Source: Mesorhizobium sp. B4-1-3 (GTDB lineage Bacteria > Pseudomonadota > Alphaproteobacteria > Rhizobiales > Rhizobiaceae). Taken from it: 64,000 bases of DNA. Of this stretch, positions 7,926-17,179 are shown in pieces. Each line of letters starts with the position of its first letter. Position 1 is the stretch's first letter. A program made the translations under genes and the position numbers. Below the pieces are notes generated by a model. That model was given only the letters and a program-made list of their open reading frames with translations, was not told where the DNA came from and made no database searches. The DNA is taken from assembly GCF_006439355.1 (NCBI RefSeq), contig NZ_VFTG01000014.1:1-64000 (forward strand), written 5' to 3'.

Positions 7926-9350
7926 TCAGCCTCCGTTCACTCGCATGCTGCGCCGAGAAACGCGCCGCGCGACGGGGCGCGCCGCCTCCGCGATGATCCC
8001 GTTGGTTTGAGGCGCGGCATCTTTGCGCGACCTTGCGTCGGTCACCCGATGCAGGCGCTCATAAGGCAGCAATTCCCGGATGCGCGCGTTGAGCGCTTCA
8101 ACCTCGGCGCGCAAATCCTCGCATTCCTGCTTCTGGATATCGAGCTGGATCTGCTCGGACGCCTGCTGCAGCGAAAGTCGGGAGAGATTGGTGCTGATAT
8201 CGGACAGGCTCTTCTTGTCGGCTTCGCTCTCCTCCTTGAGAACAGCGAGCCTTTTCTCCGCAATCTGGCGTTCGGTGACCGCGTCGTTCAGCTGCGCCTT
8301 TAGCGTGGTGATCTCGGCCGTGGCTTCGCCATTGTCGGTCGAGACCTTATCGAGACGCGACTGCAACTCCTGGATCTCGGCACGCAAACCGCGCATTTCC
8401 GCCTGGCTGCGCGCCAATTCGGCGGCACTGTCGCTTTCGGCGATCCGCGCCGCCTCGGCCGTTTCGGCAAGCTTGGCCTGCGTCGCCTCCAGCGCCTTCT
8501 GCAGCCGGGTTTCTTCCTTTTCATGGTTGCCGAGTTGCGCCATCAGCTCGGCGATATGGGCGGTTTCGCTGGCGTGGGTCGCCGCGAACTCGTCGAATTT
8601 GTGCCGAGCCTCCGCCTCGCGCTTTTGCGCCTGCTCGAGATCGACCGAGAGGCCGACCTGTTTTTCACGCAGCAGCTTGTTCTCGGCGCCGCGCCTGTCG
8701 ACTTCGACAGTCTTGGCGGTCAAGGCCTTGACGATCTCGCCGAACTCCGTCTCGCGCCTGGCGCTCTCATTGCTCATCTCCACCAGCTCCAGGCGCACGG
8801 CCGCCAGCGCCGAGCGCAGTTGCTCCCGGTCTTGGACGAGGCTCGCCTCGCGCTGGTGCCATGCCTCGGCCGCGCCGTCGCGTTCACGCTGCTTGCGTGC
8901 GGCGTCCAGCAATTGTTCCGAGAGCGCCTTATGTTCTGTGGTGAGAGCGAGGTTTGCCAGCTCCAACTCATTGGAGCGCAACACATCGCGATGGAAGACG
9001 TTGAGGACCTCACGCGTCATATGATGCGCGGTCGCGATCTCCGCCAGCTTCGCTTCGATCTCCTGCAGATGCCCTTGCCCGTCACGGAAAAGCCCGGCGA
9101 CGGCCTCGAGCGCGGCCAGCCGCGTCTGGGTATGGGGCGTCAACCGCGATGGAGCTGGCTCGGGCTGCTCTGCAGGCGGCGGATTTTCGTCGCTTGCCAC
9201 CAGTTCCTGACCGGCAACGGCGTCGTCTTCCGACGGCGGCCGTTCGTCATCTTTCAGAACGTCCTCGAATGCTTCCGCCAGATCCGATTGGAGGTCCTGA
9301 AATTCCTTATCGACGTCCTCGGCCCGCTTGATCAGAGACTTGAAATTCAT
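7926..9350 (-). CDS. Long coiled-coil protein, unknown function
   Basis: This 474-aa protein is mostly heptad-type coiled coil from about residue 80 to 440, rich in Glu, Lys, Arg, Ala and Leu and without membrane segments or a signal peptide. The N-terminus (MNFKSLIKRAEDVDKEFQDL) and a Pro/Glu-rich linker precede the coils, and the C-terminus is basic (VARRVSRRSMRVNGG). It resembles cytoskeletal or chromosome-partitioning scaffold proteins only in general character, and I cannot name a family. The ATG at 9350 has AAGGGA nine bases upstream. A GTG at 9371 would add seven residues without a ribosome site. Confidence 0.7.
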   Translation of the reverse strand: MNFKSLIKRAEDVDKEFQDLQSDLAEAFEDVLKDDERPPSEDDAVAGQELVASDENPPPAEQPEPAPSRLTPHTQTRLAALEAVAGLFRDGQGHLQEIEAKLAEIATAHHMTREVLNVFHRDVLRSNELELANLALTTEHKALSEQLLDAARKQRERDGAAEAWHQREASLVQDREQLRSALAAVRLELVEMSNESARRETEFGEIVKALTAKTVEVDRRGAENKLLREKQVGLSVDLEQAQKREAEARHKFDEFAATHASETAHIAELMAQLGNHEKEETRLQKALEATQAKLAETAEAARIAESDSAAELARSQAEMRGLRAEIQELQSRLDKVSTDNGEATAEITTLKAQLNDAVTERQIAEKRLAVLKEESEADKKSLSDISTNLSRLSLQQASEQIQLDIQKQECEDLRAEVEALNARIRELLPYERLHRVTDARSRKDAAPQTNGIIAEAARPVARRVSRRSMRVNGG

Positions 9351-9771
9351 CACGGCACATCCCTTACTCACGCCCCACGCGTACTTAACGAATTGCTAAT
9401 CTATCTTTTTACCTTCCGTTCGGGAAGCCTGTGCAAAGGAAACCAAAATTAAGGTTATCGCCGGCCCCAATCTTATGCGGATCCACCGCCAGGTGACTGC
9501 TCTTCCGCTTTAACTTATGTTAATTTCCCTCTCGGCCTGGCGCTGAACAAGCCCACGCCGCAACAGGGAAAGACAGCGCGCTGCTTGTCATCATTCACAT
9601 GACCGATGCGAAGACTTTCGGACGGAAGATTGAAGCTCCCGTCGCATGAATTTCCTCTGTCCCCGGCTGCGCCGAGCGACCGCGAAGCGTTGCGCCGCGC
9701 GGGCAGTCAATCGCCGTGGCTTTCATGGACTGCGACGCGGGAGGCGCTCGGCCGCCCCCCGCGTCGGTGCA
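9351..9771. other. Gene-free stretch before the heat-shock genes
   Basis: This gap of 421 bases lies between the start of the coiled-coil gene and the 3' end of the first Hsp20 gene. It is AT-richer near 9395-9420 and 9505-9530, which may hold the coiled-coil gene's promoter. I see no tRNA, no repeat and no convincing ORF. Confidence 0.5.
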
Positions 9772-10281
9772 TCAACTCTTGATGTCGATGCGCTTGACTT
9801 GCGACTGCGCCTTCTCGCTCTTCGGCAAGGTGACGGTCAGCACGCCATTCTTGAAGCGGGCATCCACCTCGTCTTCCTTGACCTCGTAGCCGACAGGGAT
9901 GCGGCGCTCGAAGCGGCCGTAATAGCGCTCGGAGAACTGCCTATCCCTGTCCTCCGTCTCGGAGCGCCTCTCGCCCCGCAGCGTCAGCACGCCGTCGTCG
10001 AGCAGGACCTCGATGTCTTTCTGCTCGAGACCCGGCACCTCGGCCATCACCTTGATCTCCTTCTCGCCGTTTGAGATCTCCACGCTCGGCCAACTGGCGC
10101 CGAGGGCGGAGGCACCGCCAAAAGACGGCAACCGACTGTCGAAGCCGCGGAAGACATCGTCGAAAAGGCGGTTGACCTCACGATGCAGCGACAGGAACGG
10201 ATCGCGTTCGCTATCGCGGAACAGGCTCGGAAGCTGGTTGCCGCTGCTCCGGCCCCAGGGAATCAGATCACGGACACTCAT
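9772..10281 (-). CDS. Small heat-shock protein Hsp20
   Basis: This 169-aa ATP-independent chaperone of the alpha-crystallin family holds unfolding proteins for refolding. The alpha-crystallin domain spans about residues 60-155 (WPSVEISNGEKEIKVMAEVPG to FKNGVLTVTLPK, with the family GVL signature). The C-terminal tail carries the I-x-I anchor (RIDIKS) used for oligomer assembly. The start has GGAG at a good distance. It is the class with the SVRDLIPW N-terminus. It lies 91 bases downstream of the second Hsp20 gene on the same strand, so the two may be co-transcribed, with the intervening hairpins tuning expression. Confidence 0.93.
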   Translation of the reverse strand: MSVRDLIPWGRSSGNQLPSLFRDSERDPFLSLHREVNRLFDDVFRGFDSRLPSFGGASALGASWPSVEISNGEKEIKVMAEVPGLEQKDIEVLLDDGVLTLRGERRSETEDRDRQFSERYYGRFERRIPVGYEVKEDEVDARFKNGVLTVTLPKSEKAQSQVKRIDIKS

Positions 10282-10287
10282 GGCTTT

Positions 10288-10316
10288 GCTCCTTTCTGTT
10301 CATCGGCTCGAAAAGC
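10288..10316 (-). promoter_or_regulatory. Candidate fourU-type RNA thermometer at hsp20 start
   Basis: In the transcript, GCUUUU (10316-10311) can pair with AGGAGC (10293-10288), which is the gene's ribosome-binding site. The pairing is six consecutive pairs, two of them G-U, over a 17-base loop. Four uridines opposite AGGA is the hallmark of fourU thermometers. This is hand-folded, and the long loop makes it less certain than the upstream leader. Confidence 0.4.
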
Positions 10317-10318
10317 TC

Positions 10319-10348
10319 CTAGACGCTGGGCAAATGCCCAGCGCCTAG
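10319..10348 (-). terminator. Strong hairpin between the two Hsp20 genes
   Basis: A 13-pair stem (one G-U) with a 4-base loop is centred on CGCTGGGC and GCCCAGCG. It follows the upstream Hsp20 stop at 10373 by 25 bases. There is no U-tract, so it may be an attenuator, an mRNA-stability element or the first helix of the downstream leader rather than a full terminator. Confidence 0.5.
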
Positions 10349-10372
10349 CGCGGATGCGCTCCAGGAAGGCCC

Positions 10373-10849
10373 TCAGGCGGCCTGCTTCTCGGCTTCGATC
10401 TTCTTTGTGGTGCCTTTGAGCGTTGCCTTGTCGGCTGCGATCTCGATCCGCCGCGGTTTCATCTCTTCCGGAATTTCGCGCTTCAGATCGATCGTCAGCA
10501 GGCCGTTGACCAGGCTGGCGCCGACGACTTTGACATGGTCGGCAAGCTCGAAGCGGCGCTGGAATGCGCGGCCGGCGATGCCACGATGCAGGTACTCGCC
10601 CTTATCCTCGCCGGCTTTCTGGCCCGAGACCATGAGCATGTTCTGCTCCTGGGTGATGGCCAGTTCTTCCTGCGAGAATCCGGCCACCGCCATGCTGATG
10701 CGATAGTCGTCTTCCGAGGTTTTGGCGATGTCGTAAGGTGGCCAGTTGTCGACCGTCTCGATCCGACTTGCCGTTTCGAGAGCGTTCAGCATTCGATCGA
10801 AGCCTATGCTCGACCGGAACAGCGGACTGAAGTCAAATGTGGTTCTCAT
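10373..10849 (-). CDS. Small heat-shock protein Hsp20 (IbpA type)
   Basis: This 158-aa Hsp20 of the IbpA-like class is recognised by its N-terminus (MRTTFDFSPLFRSSIGFDRM) and by PPYDIAKTSEDDYRISMAVAGF, followed by YLHRGIAGRAFQRRFELADHV and the GLLTIDLKREIPEE strand. It protects aggregating proteins with DnaK and ClpB. I chose the ATG at 10849, seven bases after GGAGGA. A longer frame up to 10936 would run through the leader RNA described next. The leader carries a ROSE-like element and the upstream DNA a RpoH-like promoter, which together fit the known two-level heat control of rhizobial small heat-shock genes. Confidence 0.93.
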   Translation of the reverse strand: MRTTFDFSPLFRSSIGFDRMLNALETASRIETVDNWPPYDIAKTSEDDYRISMAVAGFSQEELAITQEQNMLMVSGQKAGEDKGEYLHRGIAGRAFQRRFELADHVKVVGASLVNGLLTIDLKREIPEEMKPRRIEIAADKATLKGTTKKIEAEKQAA

Positions 10850-10856
10850 AGCTACA

Positions 10857-10907
10857 TCCTCCATTGAGCAACATAGATACGAGGAGCGCCAAGGAAGCGG
10901 CGCTCCT
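10857..10907 (-). promoter_or_regulatory. ROSE-like RNA thermometer
   Basis: In the transcript UUGCUC (10871-10866) faces GGAGGA (10862-10857), the ribosome site of the downstream Hsp20 gene. The fold gives C-G, U-A, C-G, then a G-G mismatch, U-A and a U-U pair over an AAUG loop. This is the ROSE zipper known from Bradyrhizobium and other rhizobia (UYGCU opposite AGGA). Just upstream is a second helix with 9-bp arms (10899-10907 and 10882-10890). Sequence and position agree with a ROSE element; melting has not been calculated. Confidence 0.72.
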
Positions 10908-10941
10908 TGACCTGCCGGTCTCTCAAGCACCGGCAAAATCG

Positions 10942-10970
10942 ATTTGGGAATTCAATGCCGGGACGTCAAG
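10942..10970 (-). promoter_or_regulatory. Possible RpoH (sigma-32) promoter
   Basis: Read on the minus strand, CTTGAC (10970-10965) is followed 16 bases later by CCCAAAT (10948-10942), close to the heat-shock sigma consensus CTTGAA / CCCATNT. It would start transcription near 10933 and give a leader of about 85 bases, matching the usual length of ROSE leaders. This is a reading by eye. Confidence 0.45.
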
Positions 10971-11086
10971 GGCCAGCCCCGAAGCCGCCTTCAAGGCCAT
11001 GAAAAGTCACCCTTCGTCTGCGTGCAGGCAGGCAGGTGATAACTTGAAGGCGGTCGCACAACACGACCGCCTCGGGGAGATGATCT

Positions 11087-11365
11087 TCAATGGACTGCGA
11101 TGATCCCATCGACGGCCCGCCATTCCGATGGCCTGATGAGCCGATGGTGGGCGACACGGACAGAATGCAAGGCACCCGTCAGATCGCGTTCCCAAAAGCC
11201 CAGAAAGCCCCTCAGCGCGGGGAAATCCGGGGCGAGATCATAGTCCTGCCAGACATAGAGCTGGAGCAGGCTGGGATGGTCCGGCAGATGATAATGGATC
11301 TCGGCAGTGGTCAAGCCGTAACCATTCATCTGCAAGCGGAATTCCCTGCTGACCGCGTTCGCCAT
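11087..11365 (-). CDS. usg: Usg family protein
   Basis: This 92-aa protein is almost entirely the conserved Usg core: FRLQMNGYGLTTAEIHYHLPDHPSLL, VWQDYDLAPDFPALRGFLGFWE, then HSVRVAHHRLIRPSEWRAVDG. Usg is a small alphaproteobacterial protein. Its name comes from a historical link to a tryptophan-pathway gene, and no biochemical role is settled. It sits 13 bases downstream of another small conserved gene on the same strand, so they are probably one transcript. Confidence 0.88.
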   Translation of the reverse strand: MANAVSREFRLQMNGYGLTTAEIHYHLPDHPSLLQLYVWQDYDLAPDFPALRGFLGFWERDLTGALHSVRVAHHRLIRPSEWRAVDGIIAVH

Positions 11366-11378
11366 CGTCTTCTGCGCC

Positions 11379-11726
11379 TTACGCGCTCAGCCGGTCGATC
11401 AACTGCCGGTGGTCGTCATCGGCAGCGTTGCTGGGCGGCGGGGCGAGCGCATCAAGCCGGCGCAGCGCATCCATGATGTCGTCGAAGGAGACCGGCCGCT
11501 CGGTGCCCGGCGGCTGGCGAAGCGCCGGCATCGATTCCACGGCGCAGGCGTCGGACGCCCAGGACGAAAGGATCGCCCGCTTTTCCCAAATGTCGAGCGA
11601 GCCGTCCTCCAGCACATCCCGCGGGTGCTGAAAATGGCTGGCCGGCGAAAGCAGCCGGTCGAGCGAAAGGTCTGCTATTTCGGGAGCAAGGGAAGGAATG
11701 ATCGGCTTAAGCATCTGTCGGTCCAT
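11379..11726 (-). CDS. Conserved small protein paired with usg
   Basis: This 115-aa soluble protein has a core that reads FQHPRDVLEDGSLDIWEKRAIL followed by SSWASDACAVESMPALRQPPG and FDDIMDALRRLD. To my knowledge this pattern recurs in rhizobial hypothetical proteins, often near stress genes. The function is unknown. GGAGGA lies five bases before the ATG at 11726. The gene opens a two-gene unit with usg, running divergently from groES. Confidence 0.75.
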   Translation of the reverse strand: MDRQMLKPIIPSLAPEIADLSLDRLLSPASHFQHPRDVLEDGSLDIWEKRAILSSWASDACAVESMPALRQPPGTERPVSFDDIMDALRRLDALAPPPSNAADDDHRQLIDRLSA

Positions 11727-11880
11727 TTCTGTCCTCCGTCTCCAAAAAACTCCTTGTTTCGGTTTCGATTTTCTCAGCGGTCCCGGCGCTGCCGGGCGCC
11801 GATAATTTTGTTCAGCTCACGCGCGAATTCAAGCCTCTTCCTTGTCTGCTCGATCCAATTTACCGCATGTTTTCAGCGCG

Positions 11881-11907
11881 CTAGCACTCAGCGATCGAGA
11901 GTGCTAA
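11881..11907 (+). promoter_or_regulatory. CIRCE operator (HrcA-binding)
   Basis: CTAGCACTC, nine bases, GAGTGCTAA: the CIRCE consensus is TTAGCACTC-N9-GAGTGCTAA, so only one base differs. It lies 149 bases upstream of groES, inside a gap of 329 bases (11727-12055). HrcA bound here would repress groESL outside heat stress. Downstream in the leader is a GC-rich 9-bp hairpin (11990-11998 / 12009-12017). Confidence 0.93.
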
Positions 11908-12055
11908 AATTTTTTCGGCCCCCTCTTGAAAGTAGAAGAAGGCAAAATTAGCTCGACATGCGCGCGATGCCGAAAGGGTCGCGCGAGCCCCGCTCCGGCC
12001 CTGCCGGTCCGGAGCGGAGGAACCTCGCAATCTGTTTGTCCTGAAGGAGAACGAT

Positions 12056-12370
12056 ATGACGTTCCGTCCATTGCATGACCGCGTGCTCGTCCGCCGCATC
12101 GAGGCCGAAGAGAAGACGGCCGGCGGGATCATCATCCCCGACACAGCCAAGGAAAAACCGCAGGAAGGCGAAGTGATCGCCGTCGGCGCGGGCGCCCGCG
12201 ACGAGAGCGGCAAGCTCGTGCCTCTCGACGTGAAGGTCGGCGACCGCATCCTGTTCGGCAAATGGTCCGGCACAGAGATCAAGCTCAACGGCGAGGACCT
12301 GCTCATCATGAAGGAAAGCGATGTGATGGGCGTGATCGAGCAAGCCGCGACGCTGAAGAAAGCCGCCTGA
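12056..12370 (+). CDS. groES: Co-chaperonin GroES
   Basis: This 104-aa Hsp10 subunit forms the heptameric lid of the GroEL chamber. The whole family pattern is present: FRPLHDRVLVRRIEAEEKTAGG, the mobile loop GGIIIPDTAKEKPQEGEV, then VKVGDRILFGKWSGTEIK and the C-terminal strand. AAGGAG precedes the ATG. groEL follows after 55 bases in the same direction, and CIRCE upstream implies HrcA control of both. Confidence 0.97.
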   Translation: MTFRPLHDRVLVRRIEAEEKTAGGIIIPDTAKEKPQEGEVIAVGAGARDESGKLVPLDVKVGDRILFGKWSGTEIKLNGEDLLIMKESDVMGVIEQAATLKKAA

Positions 12371-12425
12371 CCGGCGCTTCGATTGAACCCAGTCAATGAA
12401 AACTGCCTAATCAAGGAGTGATCCA

Positions 12426-14054
<1,629 letters not shown>

Positions 14055-14068
14055 GGCGCTGACGAAAA

Positions 14069-14092
14069 GCCCGCTCCCATTTGGGAGCGGGC
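14069..14092 (+). terminator. Hairpin after groEL
   Basis: GCCCGCTCCC and GGGAGCGGGC form a perfect 10-bp stem over a 4-base loop, 14 bases after the groEL stop. An A-run precedes the stem but no T-run follows, so termination may be partial and allow read-through into the small gene at 14122. Confidence 0.65.
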
Positions 14093-14121
14093 ACCTCACC
14101 AGGAACAAATGGGAGGCCCTC

Positions 14122-14343
14122 ATGAACATGATGAGCGGCAATGGTTCGATTCCGGCGCCGGCGCATCCGGCAAGCGAATTCCTTGCCTATGAAGCCGAAT
14201 GCCGAAGCGCGCTGAAGCCGCTGTTAGCCGGCCTGCTCGACGCGGCCGAAGCTGCCGGATGGAGCCGGCGGACTGTCGCCTCGACGCTGATGTTCCTTGC
14301 CGCGCAGCAGGTGTCGGCCAGCGAAACATCCGCGCGAAGCTGA
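14122..14343 (+). CDS. Small protein downstream of groEL
   Basis: This 73-aa protein has a disordered start (MNMMSGNGSIPAPAHPASEF) and a helical rest containing ALKPLLAGLLDAAEAAGWSRR and TVASTLMFLAAQQ. The ribosome site GGGAGG lies six bases before the ATG. No membrane segment is evident. Function unknown. Its place right behind groEL and the codon usage argue that it is real. Confidence 0.65.
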   Translation: MNMMSGNGSIPAPAHPASEFLAYEAECRSALKPLLAGLLDAAEAAGWSRRTVASTLMFLAAQQVSASETSARS

Positions 14344-14429
14344 GCGAGACTGGCCCCCCGCCCCTCGCGGGCGGGGTCCATCAACTGCATCGAGATAGGA
14401 TAGACGCTTGCACAGGGAATACGATCGCC

Positions 14430-14825
14430 ATGATTGCGGGACGCTTGCGGGAATGCCTGAGGACCTTGCGATGGGAAGCCGCCGACCTCGCGCAGGAGCT
14501 TGGCTGTTCCAGGACCGATGCGACGCGCTGGATCGAAGGGCGCGCGCCGGTGCCGCTGGCGGTCGCCGCCTGGATCGAAGCCCTGGCCAAGGCGCATAGC
14601 GCGCTGCCGCCGCCGCGCCTGAACCAGCAAAGTTCAGCGACGCACTCAACGCCGGCGGGGCCGGTGGTCGTGCAGGCCTTCCCGGGGATAGGCCAGCCGC
14701 GGCCGCACGGCGTCGTCCTGCAACCGCCCTACCCGCGCCGTCACGCGCTCGCCGGAGGGCTTCGCTCCGGCGCCATGGTCATACATGCGAAAGAGGGTTC
14801 AGACCATGAACCAAGACCGCTTTGA
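14430..14825 (+). CDS. Small helix-turn-helix protein
   Basis: This 131-aa protein has an N-terminal half that reads as a Cro/XRE-like helix-turn-helix: RLRECLRTLRWEAADLAQEL, GCSRTDATRWIEGRAPVPLAVAAWIEAL. Residues after 65 are Pro-rich and of low complexity, and could be disordered. It overlaps the next start by 20 bases. It could bind DNA as a local regulator, but no target is visible. The N-terminal part is more convincing than the tail. Confidence 0.55.
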   Translation: MIAGRLRECLRTLRWEAADLAQELGCSRTDATRWIEGRAPVPLAVAAWIEALAKAHSALPPPRLNQQSSATHSTPAGPVVVQAFPGIGQPRPHGVVLQPPYPRRHALAGGLRSGAMVIHAKEGSDHEPRPL

Positions 14826-15108
14826 AGAGCCTGTCACGGTGCTCGTCGGCATCGGCTTGCCGGTGCGGCTGGAGACCGTGGCGGAGGCCTATGGCTTGCT
14901 GCAGGATTGGCCCGCGGCGAGCCGGAGCAGCGCGCATGGGACCGCGCTCAACGCCTGCAAAGCCGGCATTGCCGGCGAAATCGACGCGGAGACGGTGCGG
15001 GCGACCCTTGTTGCCTTCGCCCGCCGTCACGATATTCTAGCCCCGGACATGATCTCACTGGCGCCCGCAGCGCCGGCCGGGCGCGCGTCCACAAGCAACA
15101 ATGGCTGA
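14806..15108 (+). CDS. DUF982 family protein
   Basis: This 100-aa protein contains the DUF982 pattern: FEEPVTVLVGIGLPVRLETVAEAYGLL then a Trp-containing helix and HGTALNACKAGIAGEIDAETVRATLVAFARRH. DUF982 is a short rhizobial family of unknown role, often present in many copies per genome; two more lie at 52608-52853 and 53537-53779. AGAGGG lies upstream of the ATG. Its tail is extended compared with the other two copies. Confidence 0.78.
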   Translation: MNQDRFEEPVTVLVGIGLPVRLETVAEAYGLLQDWPAASRSSAHGTALNACKAGIAGEIDAETVRATLVAFARRHDILAPDMISLAPAAPAGRASTSNNG

Positions 15109-15165
15109 AGATTTGAGCCCGGCGCGTGCTGGCGCGGCGGACAACGACCAACCCAGGAATTCTGA

Positions 15166-17058
15166 ATGACGACGGACACGAAGGCGACGGAAACCAGGAC
15201 ATTCGAGGCGGATGTCTCGCGGCTGCTGCACATGATGGTGCATTCGGTCTATTCGGACCGCGATGTGTTCCTGCGCGAGCTGATCTCCAACGCAGCGGAC
15301 GCCTGCGAGAAGCTGCGCTTCGAGGCGGTGAGCCGGCCCGAGCTCCTGGGCGACGATCCGAAGCCGCGCATCACGATCGCTGCGGACCCTGACAATAAGC
15401 AGCTTTCCGTCGAGGACAACGGCATCGGAATGAGCCGCGACGAGATGGCTGAGGCGCTGGGCACGATCGCGCGCTCCGGCACGCGCGCCTTCATGGAGCG
15501 CGTCGAGGCCGGCAAGGCGGCGGAAGACACGCAGCTTATCGGGCAGTTCGGCGTCGGCTTCTATTCTGCATTCATGGTCGCCGACCGGGTCGACGTCATC
15601 AGCCGACAGGCCGGCAGCGACGAGGCCTTCCGCTGGTCGTCCGACGGCAAAGGCACTTATGAAATCGCGCCGGCGCCGCTCGAGGCCGCGCCCAAGCGCG
15701 GCACGCGCATCGTGTTGCACCTGATGGAGGACGCCTCTTCCTACACCACGCCCTACAGGCTCGAAGGGCTGGCGAAGTCGCAGTCGGGCCATGTGCCCGT
15801 GCCGATCACGTTGGTCGAAAAACCCGGCGCCGAGCCGCGCGACATCGCCGACGGCACGGCGCTCTGGGTGCGGCAGAAGAGCGAGATCAAGCCGGAGGAA
15901 TATACTGATTTTTACCGCAGCATCGCCGGCCAGTATGACGAGCCGGCCTCGACCATCCATTTCCGCGCGGAGGGCCGGCAGGAATACAGCGTGCTCGCCT
16001 TCGTGCCCGGATCGCGGCCGTTCGATCTCTTCGACCAGGACCGCAAAGGCCGCATGAAGCTCTATGTGCGGCGCGTCTTCATCACAGACGATGCCGATCT
16101 CCTGCCGCGCTACCTGCGCTTCGTGCGCGGCCTGGTCGATTCCGCCGACCTGCCGCTCAACGTCTCGCGCGAGATGATCCAAGAAAGCCCCCTGCTCGCC
16201 GCGATCCGCAAGGGCGTGACCAATCGCGTGTTGGGCGACCTCGCCAAAACCGCGGAAAACGATGCCGAAGCCTACGGGAAGATCTGGGATAATTTCGGCG
16301 TCGTGCTGAAGGAAGGGCTTTACGAGGATTACGAGCGCCGCGAGCAGTTGCTGAAGCTTGCCCGCTTCCGCTCGACCGCTTCGGGCGAAGGCTGGCGCAG
16401 CCTTGCCGACTATGTCGGAGCGATGAAGGAAGGCCAGAAGGCGATCTTCTTCATGGCCGGCGACGACCGTGCCCGGCTCGAAGCCTCGCCGCAGCTCGAA
16501 GGGTTTCGCGCGCGCGGCATCGAGGTGCTGCTGCTCACCGATCCCGTCGACAGTTTCTGGGTGACGATGGCGCCGGAATTCGACGGCAAGCCGTTCAAGT
16601 CGGTGACGCAGGGCGCGGCCGAGCTTGCCGACATCCCGCTGCCCGACGATGCGGCGAAACCGGATGCCGAGACGTCATCGGACATCGCCGCCTTCCTGGC
16701 TTTCGTGAAGACGGCGCTCGGCGAGGAGGTGTCGGACGTGAAGGCCTCCGACCGGCTGACCGAAAGCGCCGTCTGCCTCGTCGCGCCGGAGCATGGCCCG
16801 GACCGCCAGTTCGAGCGCCTGCTCAACGCCGCCGGCCGGCTCGACAAGGCTGCCAAGCCGATCCTCGAGATCAACCCGCGCCATCAGCGCGTGGCGGCGC
16901 TGGCAAAGCTCGGCGACGACGACAAGGCGTTCAAGGAAGACGCCGCGCATCTGCTTTATGACGAAGCGCGGGTGCTCGACGGCGACAAGCCGGCCGATGC
17001 CAAGGCCTTCTCGGCGCGTCTTGCGCGGCTGATCGATCGCGGCTTGGCGAAGGGTTAA
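15166..17058 (+). CDS. htpG: Molecular chaperone HtpG (Hsp90)
   Basis: This 630-aa bacterial Hsp90 is an ATP-driven homodimeric chaperone. The GHKL ATPase domain has the marks HSVYSDRDVFLRELISNAADAC, DNGIGMSRDEM and GQFGVGFYSAFMVAD. The middle domain has LYVRRVFITDDADLLPRYLRFV and DLPLNVSREMIQE, and the C-terminal dimerisation domain is complete. Length is typical. It closes a run of heat-shock genes that starts at 9772. I saw no separate CIRCE copy in front of it. A 14-bp stem follows the stop. Confidence 0.97.
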   Translation: MTTDTKATETRTFEADVSRLLHMMVHSVYSDRDVFLRELISNAADACEKLRFEAVSRPELLGDDPKPRITIAADPDNKQLSVEDNGIGMSRDEMAEALGTIARSGTRAFMERVEAGKAAEDTQLIGQFGVGFYSAFMVADRVDVISRQAGSDEAFRWSSDGKGTYEIAPAPLEAAPKRGTRIVLHLMEDASSYTTPYRLEGLAKSQSGHVPVPITLVEKPGAEPRDIADGTALWVRQKSEIKPEEYTDFYRSIAGQYDEPASTIHFRAEGRQEYSVLAFVPGSRPFDLFDQDRKGRMKLYVRRVFITDDADLLPRYLRFVRGLVDSADLPLNVSREMIQESPLLAAIRKGVTNRVLGDLAKTAENDAEAYGKIWDNFGVVLKEGLYEDYERREQLLKLARFRSTASGEGWRSLADYVGAMKEGQKAIFFMAGDDRARLEASPQLEGFRARGIEVLLLTDPVDSFWVTMAPEFDGKPFKSVTQGAAELADIPLPDDAAKPDAETSSDIAAFLAFVKTALGEEVSDVKASDRLTESAVCLVAPEHGPDRQFERLLNAAGRLDKAAKPILEINPRHQRVAALAKLGDDDKAFKEDAAHLLYDEARVLDGDKPADAKAFSARLARLIDRGLAKG

Positions 17059-17085
17059 GCGCGCCGGTGGCGCGCTTGTGCAGCC

Positions 17086-17117
17086 TACCAGCGTCCAGTC
17101 GGAACTGGACGCTGGTA
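17086..17117 (+). terminator. Hairpin after htpG
   Basis: A perfect 14-bp inverted repeat, TACCAGCGTCCAGT and its complement, with a 4-base loop sits 28 bases after the htpG stop. It lacks a T-run. A second smaller stem (AAGCGCGCC / GGCGCGCTT) lies directly at the stop. Confidence 0.65.
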
Positions 17118-17179
17118 CATTTCCAGCAGCCCGCTAAGCTTTATCGTGGTTCTCGCGAAACGAGCGGCAGGAGCCTCCG

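Noticed and set aside
7926..9452. Long plus-strand frames opposite the coiled-coil gene (8080-9024 and 8523-9452)
   Set aside because: They are mirror frames of a heptad-rich gene. The Ser/Leu/Cys-rich or mixed products have no ribosome site and no known pattern.
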